From Vibrio sp. FE10 (GTDB lineage Bacteria; Pseudomonadota; Gammaproteobacteria; Enterobacterales; Vibrionaceae), in NCBI RefSeq assembly GCF_030297155.1, contig NZ_AP028068.1:992001-1056000 (forward strand): DNA of 64,000 nucleotides. The letters run 5' to 3'. Position numbers and translations under genes: made by a program. Shown here one piece after another: positions 8,850 through 18,300 of the stretch. Below the pieces are notes generated by a model, which was not told where the DNA came from, made no database searches, and worked only from the letters and a program-made list of their open reading frames with translations. Numbering within the stretch: the first letter of the stretch is position 1; each line of letters starts with the position of its first letter.

Positions 8850-10037
8850 TTATTTGGTAATTTGCTTCGCAGCTGTGTCTAGGGCTTCTTTAACGGTTTG
8901 CTTACCTTGCATTGCGTTATCGATAGCTGCGCCTTCAGCGAACCAGTAAGCGGTCATTTGAGGGATATTTGGCATGATTTCGCCGTTTTCAGCATTGGTC
9001 ATTGTTGACTTGATACGCTCATCACTCTCAAGGATTTTTTGGAATGATTTTAATGTAACTGCACCAAGAGGTTTGTCATCATTCATGGTTTTTAGTGCAT
9101 CGTCTTGGAATAGGTAGTTTTCTAAAAACTCTACCGCAAGGTCTGTATTTGGACTTGCAGCATTGATACCAGCGCTTAGAATTCCAACAAACGGGTTACC
9201 TTTACCACCATTTAATGTTGGTAATTCTGCCACACCATAATTTACACCAAGCTTATCTAAGTTCCCCCAAGACCAAGGGCCGTTAATGGTCATCGCAACG
9301 TTACCATTAGTGAACTCAGCTTCAGCGACTGAGTAATCCATATTCGGGTTAACAACCCCTTGGTTGACCATATCAACTAAGAATTGGAGACCGTGAACAC
9401 CAGCTTCGTTGTTAACGCCTGTACTTTTAGCGTTATAGCCCGTTTCTGTTTTCTCGAATGCGAATGCACCACCTGCAGAGATCATTGGCCATGTGAAGTA
9501 AGCATTTTTCACATCCCACATGATGGCTTTTTTGTCTTGTTTAGCCATCTCTTTTTGAATAGCGGCAAGCTCTTCCCATGTTTTTGGCGGGTTAGGTAGT
9601 AGGTCTTTGTTGTAGATTAGAGAAGGTGCTTCGATTGCTAAAGGGTAGCCGACAATTTTACCATTCACCGTAACCGCATCCCAGCTGAAGTCGACGAGCT
9701 TATCTTGGAACTCTTTGCTTGGGTTTAGTTCATGAAGTAAACCTGACTCTGCGTAGCCACCAAAACGGTCATGTGCCCAAAAAATGATATCAGGACCGCC
9801 ACCTGTCGCTGCGTGTTGTTGGAACTTCGCTTCTAATGAATCTGGGTACTGAACGTTAATCTTTACGCCAGTATCTTCTTCGAATTGTTTACCAATTTCA
9901 GCAAGGCCTGCGTAACTTTTATCGCCGTTAATCCAGATCGTGATTTCGCCTTCTTCCATAGCAAAAGCTGGCGCATTGAAAAGCGCAGCAAGGGTACAAA
10001 TAGACAGTGTTTTCAATAGAGGTTTCATAGTTTTCAT
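8850..10037 (-). CDS. malE: Maltose/maltodextrin-binding periplasmic protein (MalE-like)
   Basis: 395 residues, with a Sec signal peptide of about 26 residues ending APAFA. The mature protein shows the MalE pattern: [59 protein letters not shown], the ligand-stacking aromatics in [10 protein letters not shown], and MTAYWFA near the C terminus. In enterobacteria MalE delivers maltodextrins to the MalFGK2 ABC importer. No malF, malG or malK is present in this window, so the permease must be encoded elsewhere. No clear MalT box lies upstream; instead an inverted repeat at 10148-10168 is shared with the 1,6-glucosidase gene. It may prefer branched or isomalto-oligosaccharides, but that is inference. 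Confidence 0.9.
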   Translation of the reverse strand: MKTMKPLLKTLSICTLAALFNAPAFAMEEGEITIWINGDKSYAGLAEIGKQFEEDTGVKINVQYPDSLEAKFQQHAATGGGPDIIFWAHDRFGGYAESGLLHELNPSKEFQDKLVDFSWDAVTVNGKIVGYPLAIEAPSLIYNKDLLPNPPKTWEELAAIQKEMAKQDKKAIMWDVKNAYFTWPMISAGGAFAFEKTETGYNAKSTGVNNEAGVHGLQFLVDMVNQGVVNPNMDYSVAEAEFTNGNVAMTINGPWSWGNLDKLGVNYGVAELPTLNGGKGNPFVGILSAGINAASPNTDLAVEFLENYLFQDDALKTMNDDKPLGAVTLKSFQKILESDERIKSTMTNAENGEIMPNIPQMTAYWFAEGAAIDNAMQGKQTVKEALDTAAKQITK

Positions 10038-10147
10038 TCCATATTCAGAAGGTTATCCATAACGATAATCACTTCTATCAGTTCTTATTATCTGGGAGTT
10101 ATTTTATCGGTCTCCTTTCGTTTTTAGAAATAGGTAAATAGACAAGA

Positions 10148-10168
10148 GATATAGTAAAAATCTATATC
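10148..10168. promoter_or_regulatory. Inverted repeat, candidate LysR-type operator upstream of malE
   Basis: GATATAG-TAAAAAT-CTATATC is a perfect 7-base inverted repeat with a 7-base spacer and fits the T-N11-A form of LysR sites. It lies 111 bases upstream of the malE start, in the 362-base gap 10038-10399. A closely similar sequence stands at 12111-12131, next to a LysR gene. No gene was seen in the gap. Confidence 0.6.
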
Positions 10169-10346
10169 ATTATGGTGAAGCTAGAGTTTTAGAGGTCGGT
10201 GGATAGCTTTTGTGATGTTGAACATGAAAAGAAATGTGAAGACGGGCTGAAACAAATTGATAGTGATTAGGCTATGGCTGATTAGGGAGTCAGTTGCTTA
10301 TGGTTGCTTAAGATATGTGAGTTAACTTAACGGTATATTCAGAATG

Positions 10347-10373
10347 AAAAAGGCAAGGTGTTACCTTGCCTTT
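10347..10373 (-). terminator. Terminator after the oligo-1,6-glucosidase gene
   Basis: On the minus strand AAGGCAAGGT-AAC-ACCTTGCC is followed by TTTTTC, 27 bases beyond the stop codon. Confidence 0.85.
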
Positions 10374-10399
10374 ATATGGGGGCTGGAGCTTGATAGGGA

Positions 10400-12031
10400 C
10401 TATAGTTTTAAAGCAAATGATTCATACGGAGCCAGGTGTAATTGCGCGTCGACACTTAGAATTTCACCATAGTTATTGATTAAGCAAACTGGTGTTTGAG
10501 TGCGATATTGTTCAGGCGTTTCAAGAGTGAGTGACTCCCCTGAGAAGTTACATACAACCAGTAGCTGTTCACCATCCAGTTCACGGACATAAGCAAAAAC
10601 TTTATCGTGTTCTTCAAAAACCGGAATGAATGAACCGTAAACAATTGCTGGGTGAGCTTTTCGCAATTCGATCAATTTCTTATAGTGATAAAAGATTGAA
10701 TTTGGATTCGCTAATGCATCTTCAACATTGATTTGTGGGTAGTTTGGATTGAGTTCAATCCACGGTGTTCCACCAGAGAAGCCTGCGTTCGCCTGATTAC
10801 TCCAGTGCATTGGTGTTCTGGCGTTGTCACGGCTGTTCTCATGAATGGCGTCCATCATGTGTTCATGAGTTATGCCAGATTCCGTTTTCACTTTATAGAA
10901 GTTATGAGTTTCAATATCTTTGTACTGTTCTAAGTTGTCGAAAGCGACGTTCGTCATACCAATTTCTTCACCTTGGTAGATATAGGGCGTGCCCTTTAAG
11001 AAGTGCAAGCAAGTCGCAAGCATTTTGGCAGACTCAACTCGGTAGTTTTTGTCGTCGCCGTATTTTGATACTAAGCGTGGTAAATCGTGGTTATTCCAAA
11101 ATAGGGAATTCCAACCGCCATCTGCGAGCTCTAGTTGCCACTTGGTAAGAACATTTTTGAATTCTCTAAGATCGAGAGGAATTGGGTTCCATTTGTCACC
11201 GTTTTCCCATGTAAGGGTGATGTGTTCAAACTGGAATACCATCGAAAGCTCATTTCTATCTTGTCCGCTGTATAGCTTCGCGATTTCTGGTGTTGCTCCC
11301 CAAGTTTCGCCTACCGTGAGTAAGTCTTTGTTACCAAAGGTAGCCTTATTCATTTGTTGCAACAGGTTGTGTAATCTTGGTCCGTTCCCAGTAATGCCTT
11401 TATCGATTTCTTTACCTATTAGATCAATGACATCTAATCGGAAGCCGCCGATACCAAGGTCAATCCACCAGTTCATCATATTATGAACTTCTTCTTGAAC
11501 CTTCGGGTTTTCCCAGTTCAAATCTGGCTGACGTGTTGAAAACAGATGGAAGAAGTATTGCTGTGTTTGCTCATCCCAGTGCCAAGCGCTACCGCCGAAA
11601 ATCGATTCTTGGTCATCTGGTGCACTACCATCCGGTTTTGCATCGCGCCAAATGTAATAATCTCGATATGGATTATCTTTTGATGAGCGTGCTTGTTCGA
11701 ACCAACGGTGCTCGTCTGACGTATGGTTTACCACTAAATCCATTACAATTTTAATGTCACGTTTCTTGGCTTCGTCCATAAGGCGTTTCATGTCTTCCAT
11801 GCTACCAAACTCTTTAGCAATCGCTTGGTAGTCGGAGATGTCATACCCATTATCATCCATTGGGGATTGATAAACAGGAGATAACCAAATTACATTAATA
11901 CCAAGTTCTTTGAGGTAATCAAGTTTGCTGATAATTCCATTGAGGTCGCCAATACCGTCATTATTTGAGTCTAAAAAGCTGCGCGGGTAAATTTGGTAGA
12001 CCACTGCGTCATGCCACCATTTCTGTTCCAT
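10400..12031 (-). CDS. Oligo-1,6-glucosidase / alpha-glucosidase (GH13 subfamily 31-like)
   Basis: 543 residues. ATG at 12031 is preferred over the GTG at 12043 because GTGGAA forms its Shine-Dalgarno region. The cytoplasmic GH13 enzyme begins WWHDAVVYQIYPRSF; it has the calcium-site-like SNNDGIGDLNGI, the conserved VVNHTSDEH, nucleophile Asp200 in GFRLDVID, acid/base Glu242 in VGETWG and Asp316 in NNHD. The Val directly after the nucleophile is, in this subfamily, the residue associated with alpha-1,6 rather than alpha-1,4 specificity. The likely role is hydrolysis of isomaltose, panose or short dextrins released by pullulanase. Divergent from a LysR gene, with shared regulatory DNA. A trehalose-6-phosphate hydrolase is less likely because no PTS gene is nearby. 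Confidence 0.87.
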   Translation of the reverse strand: MEQKWWHDAVVYQIYPRSFLDSNNDGIGDLNGIISKLDYLKELGINVIWLSPVYQSPMDDNGYDISDYQAIAKEFGSMEDMKRLMDEAKKRDIKIVMDLVVNHTSDEHRWFEQARSSKDNPYRDYYIWRDAKPDGSAPDDQESIFGGSAWHWDEQTQQYFFHLFSTRQPDLNWENPKVQEEVHNMMNWWIDLGIGGFRLDVIDLIGKEIDKGITGNGPRLHNLLQQMNKATFGNKDLLTVGETWGATPEIAKLYSGQDRNELSMVFQFEHITLTWENGDKWNPIPLDLREFKNVLTKWQLELADGGWNSLFWNNHDLPRLVSKYGDDKNYRVESAKMLATCLHFLKGTPYIYQGEEIGMTNVAFDNLEQYKDIETHNFYKVKTESGITHEHMMDAIHENSRDNARTPMHWSNQANAGFSGGTPWIELNPNYPQINVEDALANPNSIFYHYKKLIELRKAHPAIVYGSFIPVFEEHDKVFAYVRELDGEQLLVVCNFSGESLTLETPEQYRTQTPVCLINNYGEILSVDAQLHLAPYESFALKL

Positions 12032-12110
12032 CTCAATTTCCACTTAATTAGTTAATTGTCCTTACTATAGTGATTTCACCTTTCTGTGGGAAATAGCATT
12101 CCTAATGTTC

Positions 12111-12131
12111 TCTATAGAAAAATCCTATATC
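12111..12131. promoter_or_regulatory. Candidate LysR operator between the 1,6-glucosidase and lysR genes
   Basis: TCTATAG-AAAAATC-CTATATC has the same layout as the site at 10148-10168: CTATAG/CTATAT arms, an A-rich 7-base spacer, followed by CAT in both. It lies 80 bases upstream of the glucosidase start and 95 bases upstream of the LysR start. A further CTATAG half site is at 12065-12070. Confidence 0.6.
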
Positions 12132-12150
12132 ATGGAGGCTATCCGCTGTG

Positions 12151-12164
12151 CACTGTGTACAGTG
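12151..12164. promoter_or_regulatory. Palindrome in the divergent glucosidase/lysR promoter
   Basis: CACTGT-GT-ACAGTG is a 6-base inverted repeat with a 2-base centre, 62 bases upstream of the LysR start. It could be an autoregulatory site or the site of another regulator; the binding protein is unknown. Confidence 0.35.
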
Positions 12165-12225
12165 GCCTAATTTGCTGAAATTCTAACCTCGCATTTTGTG
12201 ATCGAATGCAAACTAAGAGAATCCT

Positions 12226-13143
12226 ATGAATAAGCTATACCGATATTTTCTGATGGTCGCACATACAGGTAGCATTAAAGGCGCCGCGGAAAAGTTGAAT
12301 ATTAGCCAACCTTCCTTAACCGCGGCTATCAAAAAGCTAGAGAGTGATATTGGTGTCGCTATTTTTGTTCGGAAATCAAAAGGCGTTGAGCTCACCGAGT
12401 ATGGGCGTTTGTTTCGTGAATTTGCGCAAGAGCAACAAGAAAAGCATCTGTCGTTAATGCACCGATTTACTGATATGCAGCAGCGTCAATTAGGCAAGCT
12501 GAAGTTAGGCACTGGAGAAGCTTGGTGGGAGCAATTTGTTTGCGGGGCTGTTGCTGAATATAAGAAAAAAGAATCAACAGGTTCTCTACATTTGGAATTC
12601 GGAAATAATTTGTCCTTGATGCACCACTTGGTTCAAGGCGATATCGATTTGTTTGTTGGCCATGAAATTTATGGGCTGCATGAACGATGTAAGGTGACTT
12701 TTTATCCATTATTTCAAGACAAAGAAGCAGTGTTCGTTCGAAGTGGACATCCATTACTAGCGAAGAAAAACTTAGACTCTAATTTGTTAAGACGTGACAT
12801 GTTGGATTTTCCAATCCTCCAAGTCACTCCTGATCACTCTAGGCATAATTCTGTACTCTCAGATCACGTAAATTCACAGCCTGGTGGGCGTGATTCTGAA
12901 ACTGTAGGGCGAGATGTCTATGACGTTGACTCTCTTTTTGCGAGCTTAGATCTGTTAAGAATGTCAGATGCAGTGATGCCATACAGTCATAAAATGTGTG
13001 GCTGGATGACAGAAAGAGGTTTTGAAACCTTATTGATTGATGATTCTAAGCGAGGGAATGTTGGGCTTTATGCTAAACAGGGGGCGGATGATCTGAAGAT
13101 TAAGTGCTTCATCGATATCTTACAGAACGTTAATTTTAATTAG
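12226..13143 (+). CDS. LysR-family transcriptional regulator
   Basis: 305 residues. The N-terminal winged helix-turn-helix (residues about 1-60: GSIKGAAEKLNISQPSLTAAIKKLE) is followed by a periplasmic-binding-like effector domain with GTGEAWWEQF, GDIDLFVGHE and VFVRSGHPL. It is transcribed divergently from the oligo-1,6-glucosidase. LysR proteins normally control the divergent neighbour and themselves; the near-identical inverted repeats upstream of the glucosidase and of malE suggest it controls both. The inducer is not visible; a branched or isomalto-oligosaccharide is a guess from the target genes. Confidence 0.87.
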   Translation: MNKLYRYFLMVAHTGSIKGAAEKLNISQPSLTAAIKKLESDIGVAIFVRKSKGVELTEYGRLFREFAQEQQEKHLSLMHRFTDMQQRQLGKLKLGTGEAWWEQFVCGAVAEYKKKESTGSLHLEFGNNLSLMHHLVQGDIDLFVGHEIYGLHERCKVTFYPLFQDKEAVFVRSGHPLLAKKNLDSNLLRRDMLDFPILQVTPDHSRHNSVLSDHVNSQPGGRDSETVGRDVYDVDSLFASLDLLRMSDAVMPYSHKMCGWMTERGFETLLIDDSKRGNVGLYAKQGADDLKIKCFIDILQNVNFN

Positions 13144-13292
13144 ATTCTAAACGGCCAGAATCTTGATCTTTGGCAGTCTAATTAATTCACTATTTATCGT
13201 ATTTAGGTACTCAACATGACAGAAGAATCACGTTAAGTACCGTTTTGCACTGACTTTATCCTGTAATTATAAATTACTTTGAGAATGGTCGG

Positions 13293-15059
13293 TTATACGG
13301 TCAATACCCATGCCAGGGCTGCTAGAGGTTTTAGTTCAGCATTTAAGCAACCAACGCCGTTTTCAACAGATAGTGTCAGCTGTTGGATGCCTTCAATATG
13401 CTCGTTGACTGCATAGTTTCCATCTACGATTCCTAACTCTTGAATAACCTCTGCGATAACCTTTAGGTGAATATTTTCCGTAGTGCTTTGACTGAAGTTG
13501 GTAGCTGCAATAACCAGTTCTTCTTTATTAAAGCGCAAGAAAGCGTAAATCGAATCACTTAGCTGACCGGATTGATGTAAATCTAAGTACTTCCCGGTCA
13601 TCGATGAATGCTCGAGGGCAAATTTCATCAACCGTTGATAGAAGGTTCTAAGTTGCTTTTCTTGTTCATTGAGTTGCCCACCATCGAATTTTCCACCGTT
13701 CATCCACTTCTGATGTTGAGGTACGCCGATATAATCAAATATGGACGTGCGGGAGGGTTGACCAAAGCCAGCGTTCTCTGCGCCAGGTTCTCCGACTTCT
13801 TGTCCGAAGTAAATCATCGTTGGTGAGCTGCTCAATAGTGTACTGACCAACATTGCTGGTTTTGCGATTTGTGGGTTGCCAACAAACTCTGGAGAAGCGA
13901 CACGCTGTTCATCATGGTTGTCTAAGAAGTGCATCATGTGATGTTCAATGTCCATCATTTGATGCTGGATCTCGGGGATGATTGCTGTTGAAGCCTTGCC
14001 TTGCATAATTGCTTTCAGACCATCGTAAAGATCAACTTTGTCATATAGGTAATCCATTTTACCTAAGTGAATATAATCTCGGTACAAATCCGGTTGATAT
14101 ACCTCAGCTATTAAAAAAGCTTCTTGGTTTTTCATCTTTATTGAAGAGTTGAGGTAGCTCCAGAACTCGACAGGTACCATTTCAGCCATGTCATAACGGA
14201 ACCCATCCACCCCTTTTTCTAACCAATATAAAGCGATGTCTCGAAATTTAATCCATGAATTCGGCACATCAACTTGCTGCCAGAAGTGATAGTGATCTAG
14301 GTGATCACGCTTGGCATAGTCATTTGGTAGTTCAGGGAAATCTTTTGAGCCGTCTGGTCGCAAGCCATAGTTAATTTTTACAGTTTCATACCAATCATCA
14401 AAGTTCGGTTTACTTAAGCGAGATCCATTCCCTGTCCATTTGGCTGGGGCTTCAAGGAAAGGGGAGCTTAAAGCTGGATGTTGCTCACCACCAAGTGGAA
14501 CGAATGCAGGGTCGATTTCTGGCAGTTCGAATGAGCTGTTAGGGATGTAATAGAAGTTGTTGTTACGATGATACTCAACGTCTATTTTATCTTGATCGCC
14601 AAAATCGCTGATGCCTTCAGGGTTATTCAAACCTTCGTAATTACGAGCAATGTGGTTAGGGACGATATCTATGATCACCTTCAGACCATTGTCATGGCTT
14701 CTTTTGATCAAAGCTTCAAATTCTTCCAATCGCTTTGCTGGGTCATCAGCAAGATCGGGGTTTACTGAGTAGTAATCTTTGACCGCATAAGGTGAGCCCG
14801 CTCGGCCTTTTACGACACAAGGATGATCATCAGATACACCAATGTTTTTGTAATCGTTGATCAAAGCATGGTGTGGTACACCGGTGTACCAAATATGAGT
14901 AATACCAAGCTCTTTAATTTCAGTTAGGGCTTTATCCGTAAAGTCACTAAATTTACCGATACCATTTTGTTCAATGGTGCCCCAAGGTATGTTCTGTGTA
15001 TTTTGATTGCCAAATAAACGTGTAAAGACTTGATAGATTGAATGTTTCTTGTTGTACAT
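13293..15059 (-). CDS. Cytoplasmic alpha-amylase family enzyme (GH13)
   Basis: 588 residues without signal peptide, so cytoplasmic. The GH13 barrel is recognised by IIDIVPNHIARNY (about 129-141), nucleophile Asp290 in DGFRYDMAEM, acid/base Glu319 in LIAEVY and transition-state Asp383 in FLDNHDEQRV. A C-terminal all-beta domain follows from about residue 500. The protein resembles intracellular Bacteroidetes/Vibrio maltodextrin amylases rather than secreted amylases. Its likely task is cutting imported maltodextrins or glycogen. It lies downstream of pullulanase on the same strand but beyond a terminator; its own 244-base leader carries GGGAGGAT (minus strand, 15141-15148), a possible single MalT box. 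Confidence 0.85.
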   Translation of the reverse strand: MYNKKHSIYQVFTRLFGNQNTQNIPWGTIEQNGIGKFSDFTDKALTEIKELGITHIWYTGVPHHALINDYKNIGVSDDHPCVVKGRAGSPYAVKDYYSVNPDLADDPAKRLEEFEALIKRSHDNGLKVIIDIVPNHIARNYEGLNNPEGISDFGDQDKIDVEYHRNNNFYYIPNSSFELPEIDPAFVPLGGEQHPALSSPFLEAPAKWTGNGSRLSKPNFDDWYETVKINYGLRPDGSKDFPELPNDYAKRDHLDHYHFWQQVDVPNSWIKFRDIALYWLEKGVDGFRYDMAEMVPVEFWSYLNSSIKMKNQEAFLIAEVYQPDLYRDYIHLGKMDYLYDKVDLYDGLKAIMQGKASTAIIPEIQHQMMDIEHHMMHFLDNHDEQRVASPEFVGNPQIAKPAMLVSTLLSSSPTMIYFGQEVGEPGAENAGFGQPSRTSIFDYIGVPQHQKWMNGGKFDGGQLNEQEKQLRTFYQRLMKFALEHSSMTGKYLDLHQSGQLSDSIYAFLRFNKEELVIAATNFSQSTTENIHLKVIAEVIQELGIVDGNYAVNEHIEGIQQLTLSVENGVGCLNAELKPLAALAWVLTV

Positions 15060-15162
15060 ACTTATATTCCATCTTGTGAAGTAGAGATGTAGGCCTTTGT
15101 TCTGTTAGCTAGGAGGCTAGCTCAATCGGAATGCAGCTTTATCCTCCCTAATTGAGAAATTT

Positions 15163-15201
15163 AGGGCGTAGTTACTGAGGTATGTGAACTGCTGCTCAAA
15201 A
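15163..15201 (+). repeat. Left copy of an imperfect direct repeat flanking the pullulanase gene
   Basis: The 39-base sequence starting AGGGCGTAGTTACTGAGG matches 19278-19316 at 30 of 39 positions, with nearly all differences being transitions. The copies stand on either side of the 3.6-kb pullulanase gene in the same orientation. Confidence 0.55.
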
Positions 15202-15251
15202 TAGGATGCTGTGAGGCTAGCTTCACTTCTATCTCATAAGGGCTAACATAG

Positions 15252-15276
15252 AAAAAGGGAGGCTTAATGCCTCCCT
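15252..15276 (-). terminator. Terminator after the pullulanase gene
   Basis: On the minus strand GGGAGGC-ATTAA-GCCTCCC is followed by TTTTTC, 28 bases beyond the stop. Confidence 0.88.
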
Positions 15277-15303
15277 CTAAACCTAGTTTTTGTTCTGTAA
15301 AGC

Positions 15304-18300
15304 TTACTGCTTGGCCACAGAAACCACGGCCTTATCCACACTGCTGTTTAACTCATGAATCGCATTCAGAGTGAATGTGTAGCTGCCAGCTTCAGTTACG
15401 CTCAATTGGCAGTTACCACCAGTGCCAAGGTTGATAGAGCCATCTGCAAGTTCAACAGAGTCACAACCAAAGTTAGGTGATACCCAATCAGCATCTGCAA
15501 ACTTGAACCCATAGTCGCCCACTTCTAAAGTGGACGTTACAGAGTAAACACCGTTGCCAATAAAGCTCATTGCCCAATCATCAACAGGTGTCCAATCATT
15601 CATAGCACCACGAACGTAAACCGTTGTTTGGCCGTATGGAGGAATGCTAGACACATCTTTATCAGAGTTATCGACCGGTAGACCGACACCTTGTGCATCG
15701 CCTTGAGCTTGCACAAATACTGCTGTGGTTAATGCAGGTACAGTGAAGGTTTCAGCGGTAAAGCTTGCGCCTTTCACTGTGTCATCAGCGGAGCTCTGTT
15801 GAACGGTATGGAGAGCAAACCCCGTAGCTCCTGTGATTTTGAATGATTGAGATTCATTGGTAGAGTTTACAACCGCGACAATCGCATCGTTCGCTGGATC
15901 GAGGTCTGTACCTGCGGATACACCATCATCGATAGACATCACGATTAAGCCTTCGACTTGATCTTCACCAACATTGCGGAAGTCGACACGCTTCATAACT
16001 TCGTCTGCTGTGTCTAAGCGGAACAGTTCACTTGAGCTACGGATTTTTAATAGCTCTAGGAACTGCTGCTTAGTCAGCTCAATGTCGTCTGCGTCTGGTT
16101 TAGCGGTGCTGTCAGCAATGATGGTTTTGATCAAATCCCAGTTAGCACCATCTTTATCTTCACGTGGTAAGCCAACATTCCAGTTGTTGTCAGTGCCATC
16201 AAACATTACGCGGTTGTACCAGTCACCTGAATCGTAAGAGTCGCGCTGCATAGACTTAGAGCGTAGCAGTTCAGAACCCATATGGATGAATGGTATGCCT
16301 TGGCCTAACATTACGGTAGAAAGCGATACAGACTGCATGCGAGCACGCTCTGCAGAGCTAGTACCTGCAGCGATCTTGTAAGCGTTGTTATCCCAAAGCG
16401 TTTGGTTATCGTGTTTTGAAACGTAAGAGATGTTCTCTGAAGGCATCTTGGTGTAGCCAGCGGGTGCGCCGTTGTAGTCAACGTTTTTGCCCAGTTTGGT
16501 ATCGCCTTTGTAATCAATCAGTACGTATTCTGCGAGGTTACCTGCCATGCCTAAACGAACAAGATCTTGGTTGTGTAAACGACCGTTGATCGAGTCTTGA
16601 TCGACTTTCGTTTCTTCGTTGGCAATCGCTGCGTTACCAAAGCCTTGGTTAAAGCGAAGTGGGTGGTTGCCTTCTGAGTCGACACCGCCATCGAATGGGC
16701 TACCGCCACGTACAGCATCACGCAGACGGTCCGAGAATGTACCGATCTCAGTGCCTGCCATGTTGATTTGGTTTGCTTGATCGAAGCGTGCGTTATCGGC
16801 TACTTCGCCAAAGTCCCAACCCTCACCGTAGAACAGGGTGTTTTCGTCGATTTTACGTACTTCAGCAAGAGCTTCTACCATCACGTCTTTTGGTTGGTGG
16901 CCCATTAAGTCAAAACGGAAACCATCCACTTTATAATCGTCAGCCCACACCTTAAGTGAGTCGACCATCAATTTACCCATCATTAGGTTTTCAGTCGCAG
17001 TGTTGTCACAACAGGTTGAGTTTTCGACGCCACCTGTGTTCACGTTAAGACGGTGGTAGTACCCAGGGACAATCTTATCCAGTACCGACTTATCGTTCAC
17101 GCCAGATGCGTTGGTATGGTTGTATACCACGTCCATGATCAGCTTAAGATCCATGTCGTGCGTGGCTTTCACCATTTGACGGAATTCGAGAATACGTTTA
17201 GAACCATTTGGATCTGTCGCATAACTGCCCTCTGGAACCGTGTAGTGGAATGGGTCGTAGCCCCAGTTGAAGCTGTCCAGCATGCGCAGGTCATTCATCA
17301 ACGCTTGTGCATCGCCTGTTGAAGGATCATAACCATCGAGTACATCTTTGATGACTTTATTTTCGTCTTCGTTTCCACACAAGGCGGCAGCAGGTTTTAC
17401 ATCACACAGTTTGCCAACGGTGTCGGTGATATCGACACGGTTCGCTTCATCTTCATCAACGGTAGCGATATCGAATGCCGGTAAGATATGCAGCGTCGTT
17501 AAGCCCGCATCTTGCAAAGCTTGTAAGTGTTTGACCGACTCACGATCTGCTTCTGTAAGCGCTAGGTATTTGCCGTTCCATTCTTTTTTACCTAGAGTGT
17601 CGCTGAAGCTAAAGTCTCGAAGGTGTGATTCGTAAAGCACGTGGTCTTCGTCTTTCTCTACAGTAGGGCGTTCGTATCCAACCCAACCTTCAGGCATTAA
17701 TGCTGAATCATCAAGATCGATGACTTGAGAGTATGCAGAGTTCTTCGATAAGCTAAGTGAGTAAGGGTCGGTTACTAGGCGAGTTTCAATGTTACCTGTG
17801 GTTGGGTGGTAAACCTTCACTTGGTAACGATAGTAGCTGTTGACTGCATTAGAAACTGCGTCAGTCGCCCAAATGCCCGTCTCAGTGCTTTCCGTCATCG
17901 GGATCACTTGTGAACTTTGCAGATCTTCGCTGTATAGAACAAGTTCAACATCTTGCGCTGTTGGTGCCCAAAGCTTGAAAGTAGCCGCACTGCCTTCAAC
18001 AATCGCGCCTAACTCTTCACCCATTGCATTACCAGCATCTTCACTAGCAAATACCGCATCAAGCACACCAGGTTTTTGAACCTCAGTTGAAGAGATAACA
18101 TCGCCATTAGCATTGTAGGCAACAAAAATTATCTGAGATTTTAAGATGGTACGTAAAGTATTGTCGTCAACATCGATAGCAAGGGCAGGTAAGCTTGCAA
18201 GGTGGCGGAAACGCTCTTTCAATTCAGAAGATAGCTCCCCGTCTTTACTTAGTTCAATTGCAGTTCCGCCGACAATTTCTTTGTCGTCGTTCATCGTGAT

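Noticed and set aside
10733..11754. Several plus-strand frames opposite the oligo-1,6-glucosidase
   Set aside because: They are shadows of a strongly recognised GH13 gene, overlap each other and have no family features.
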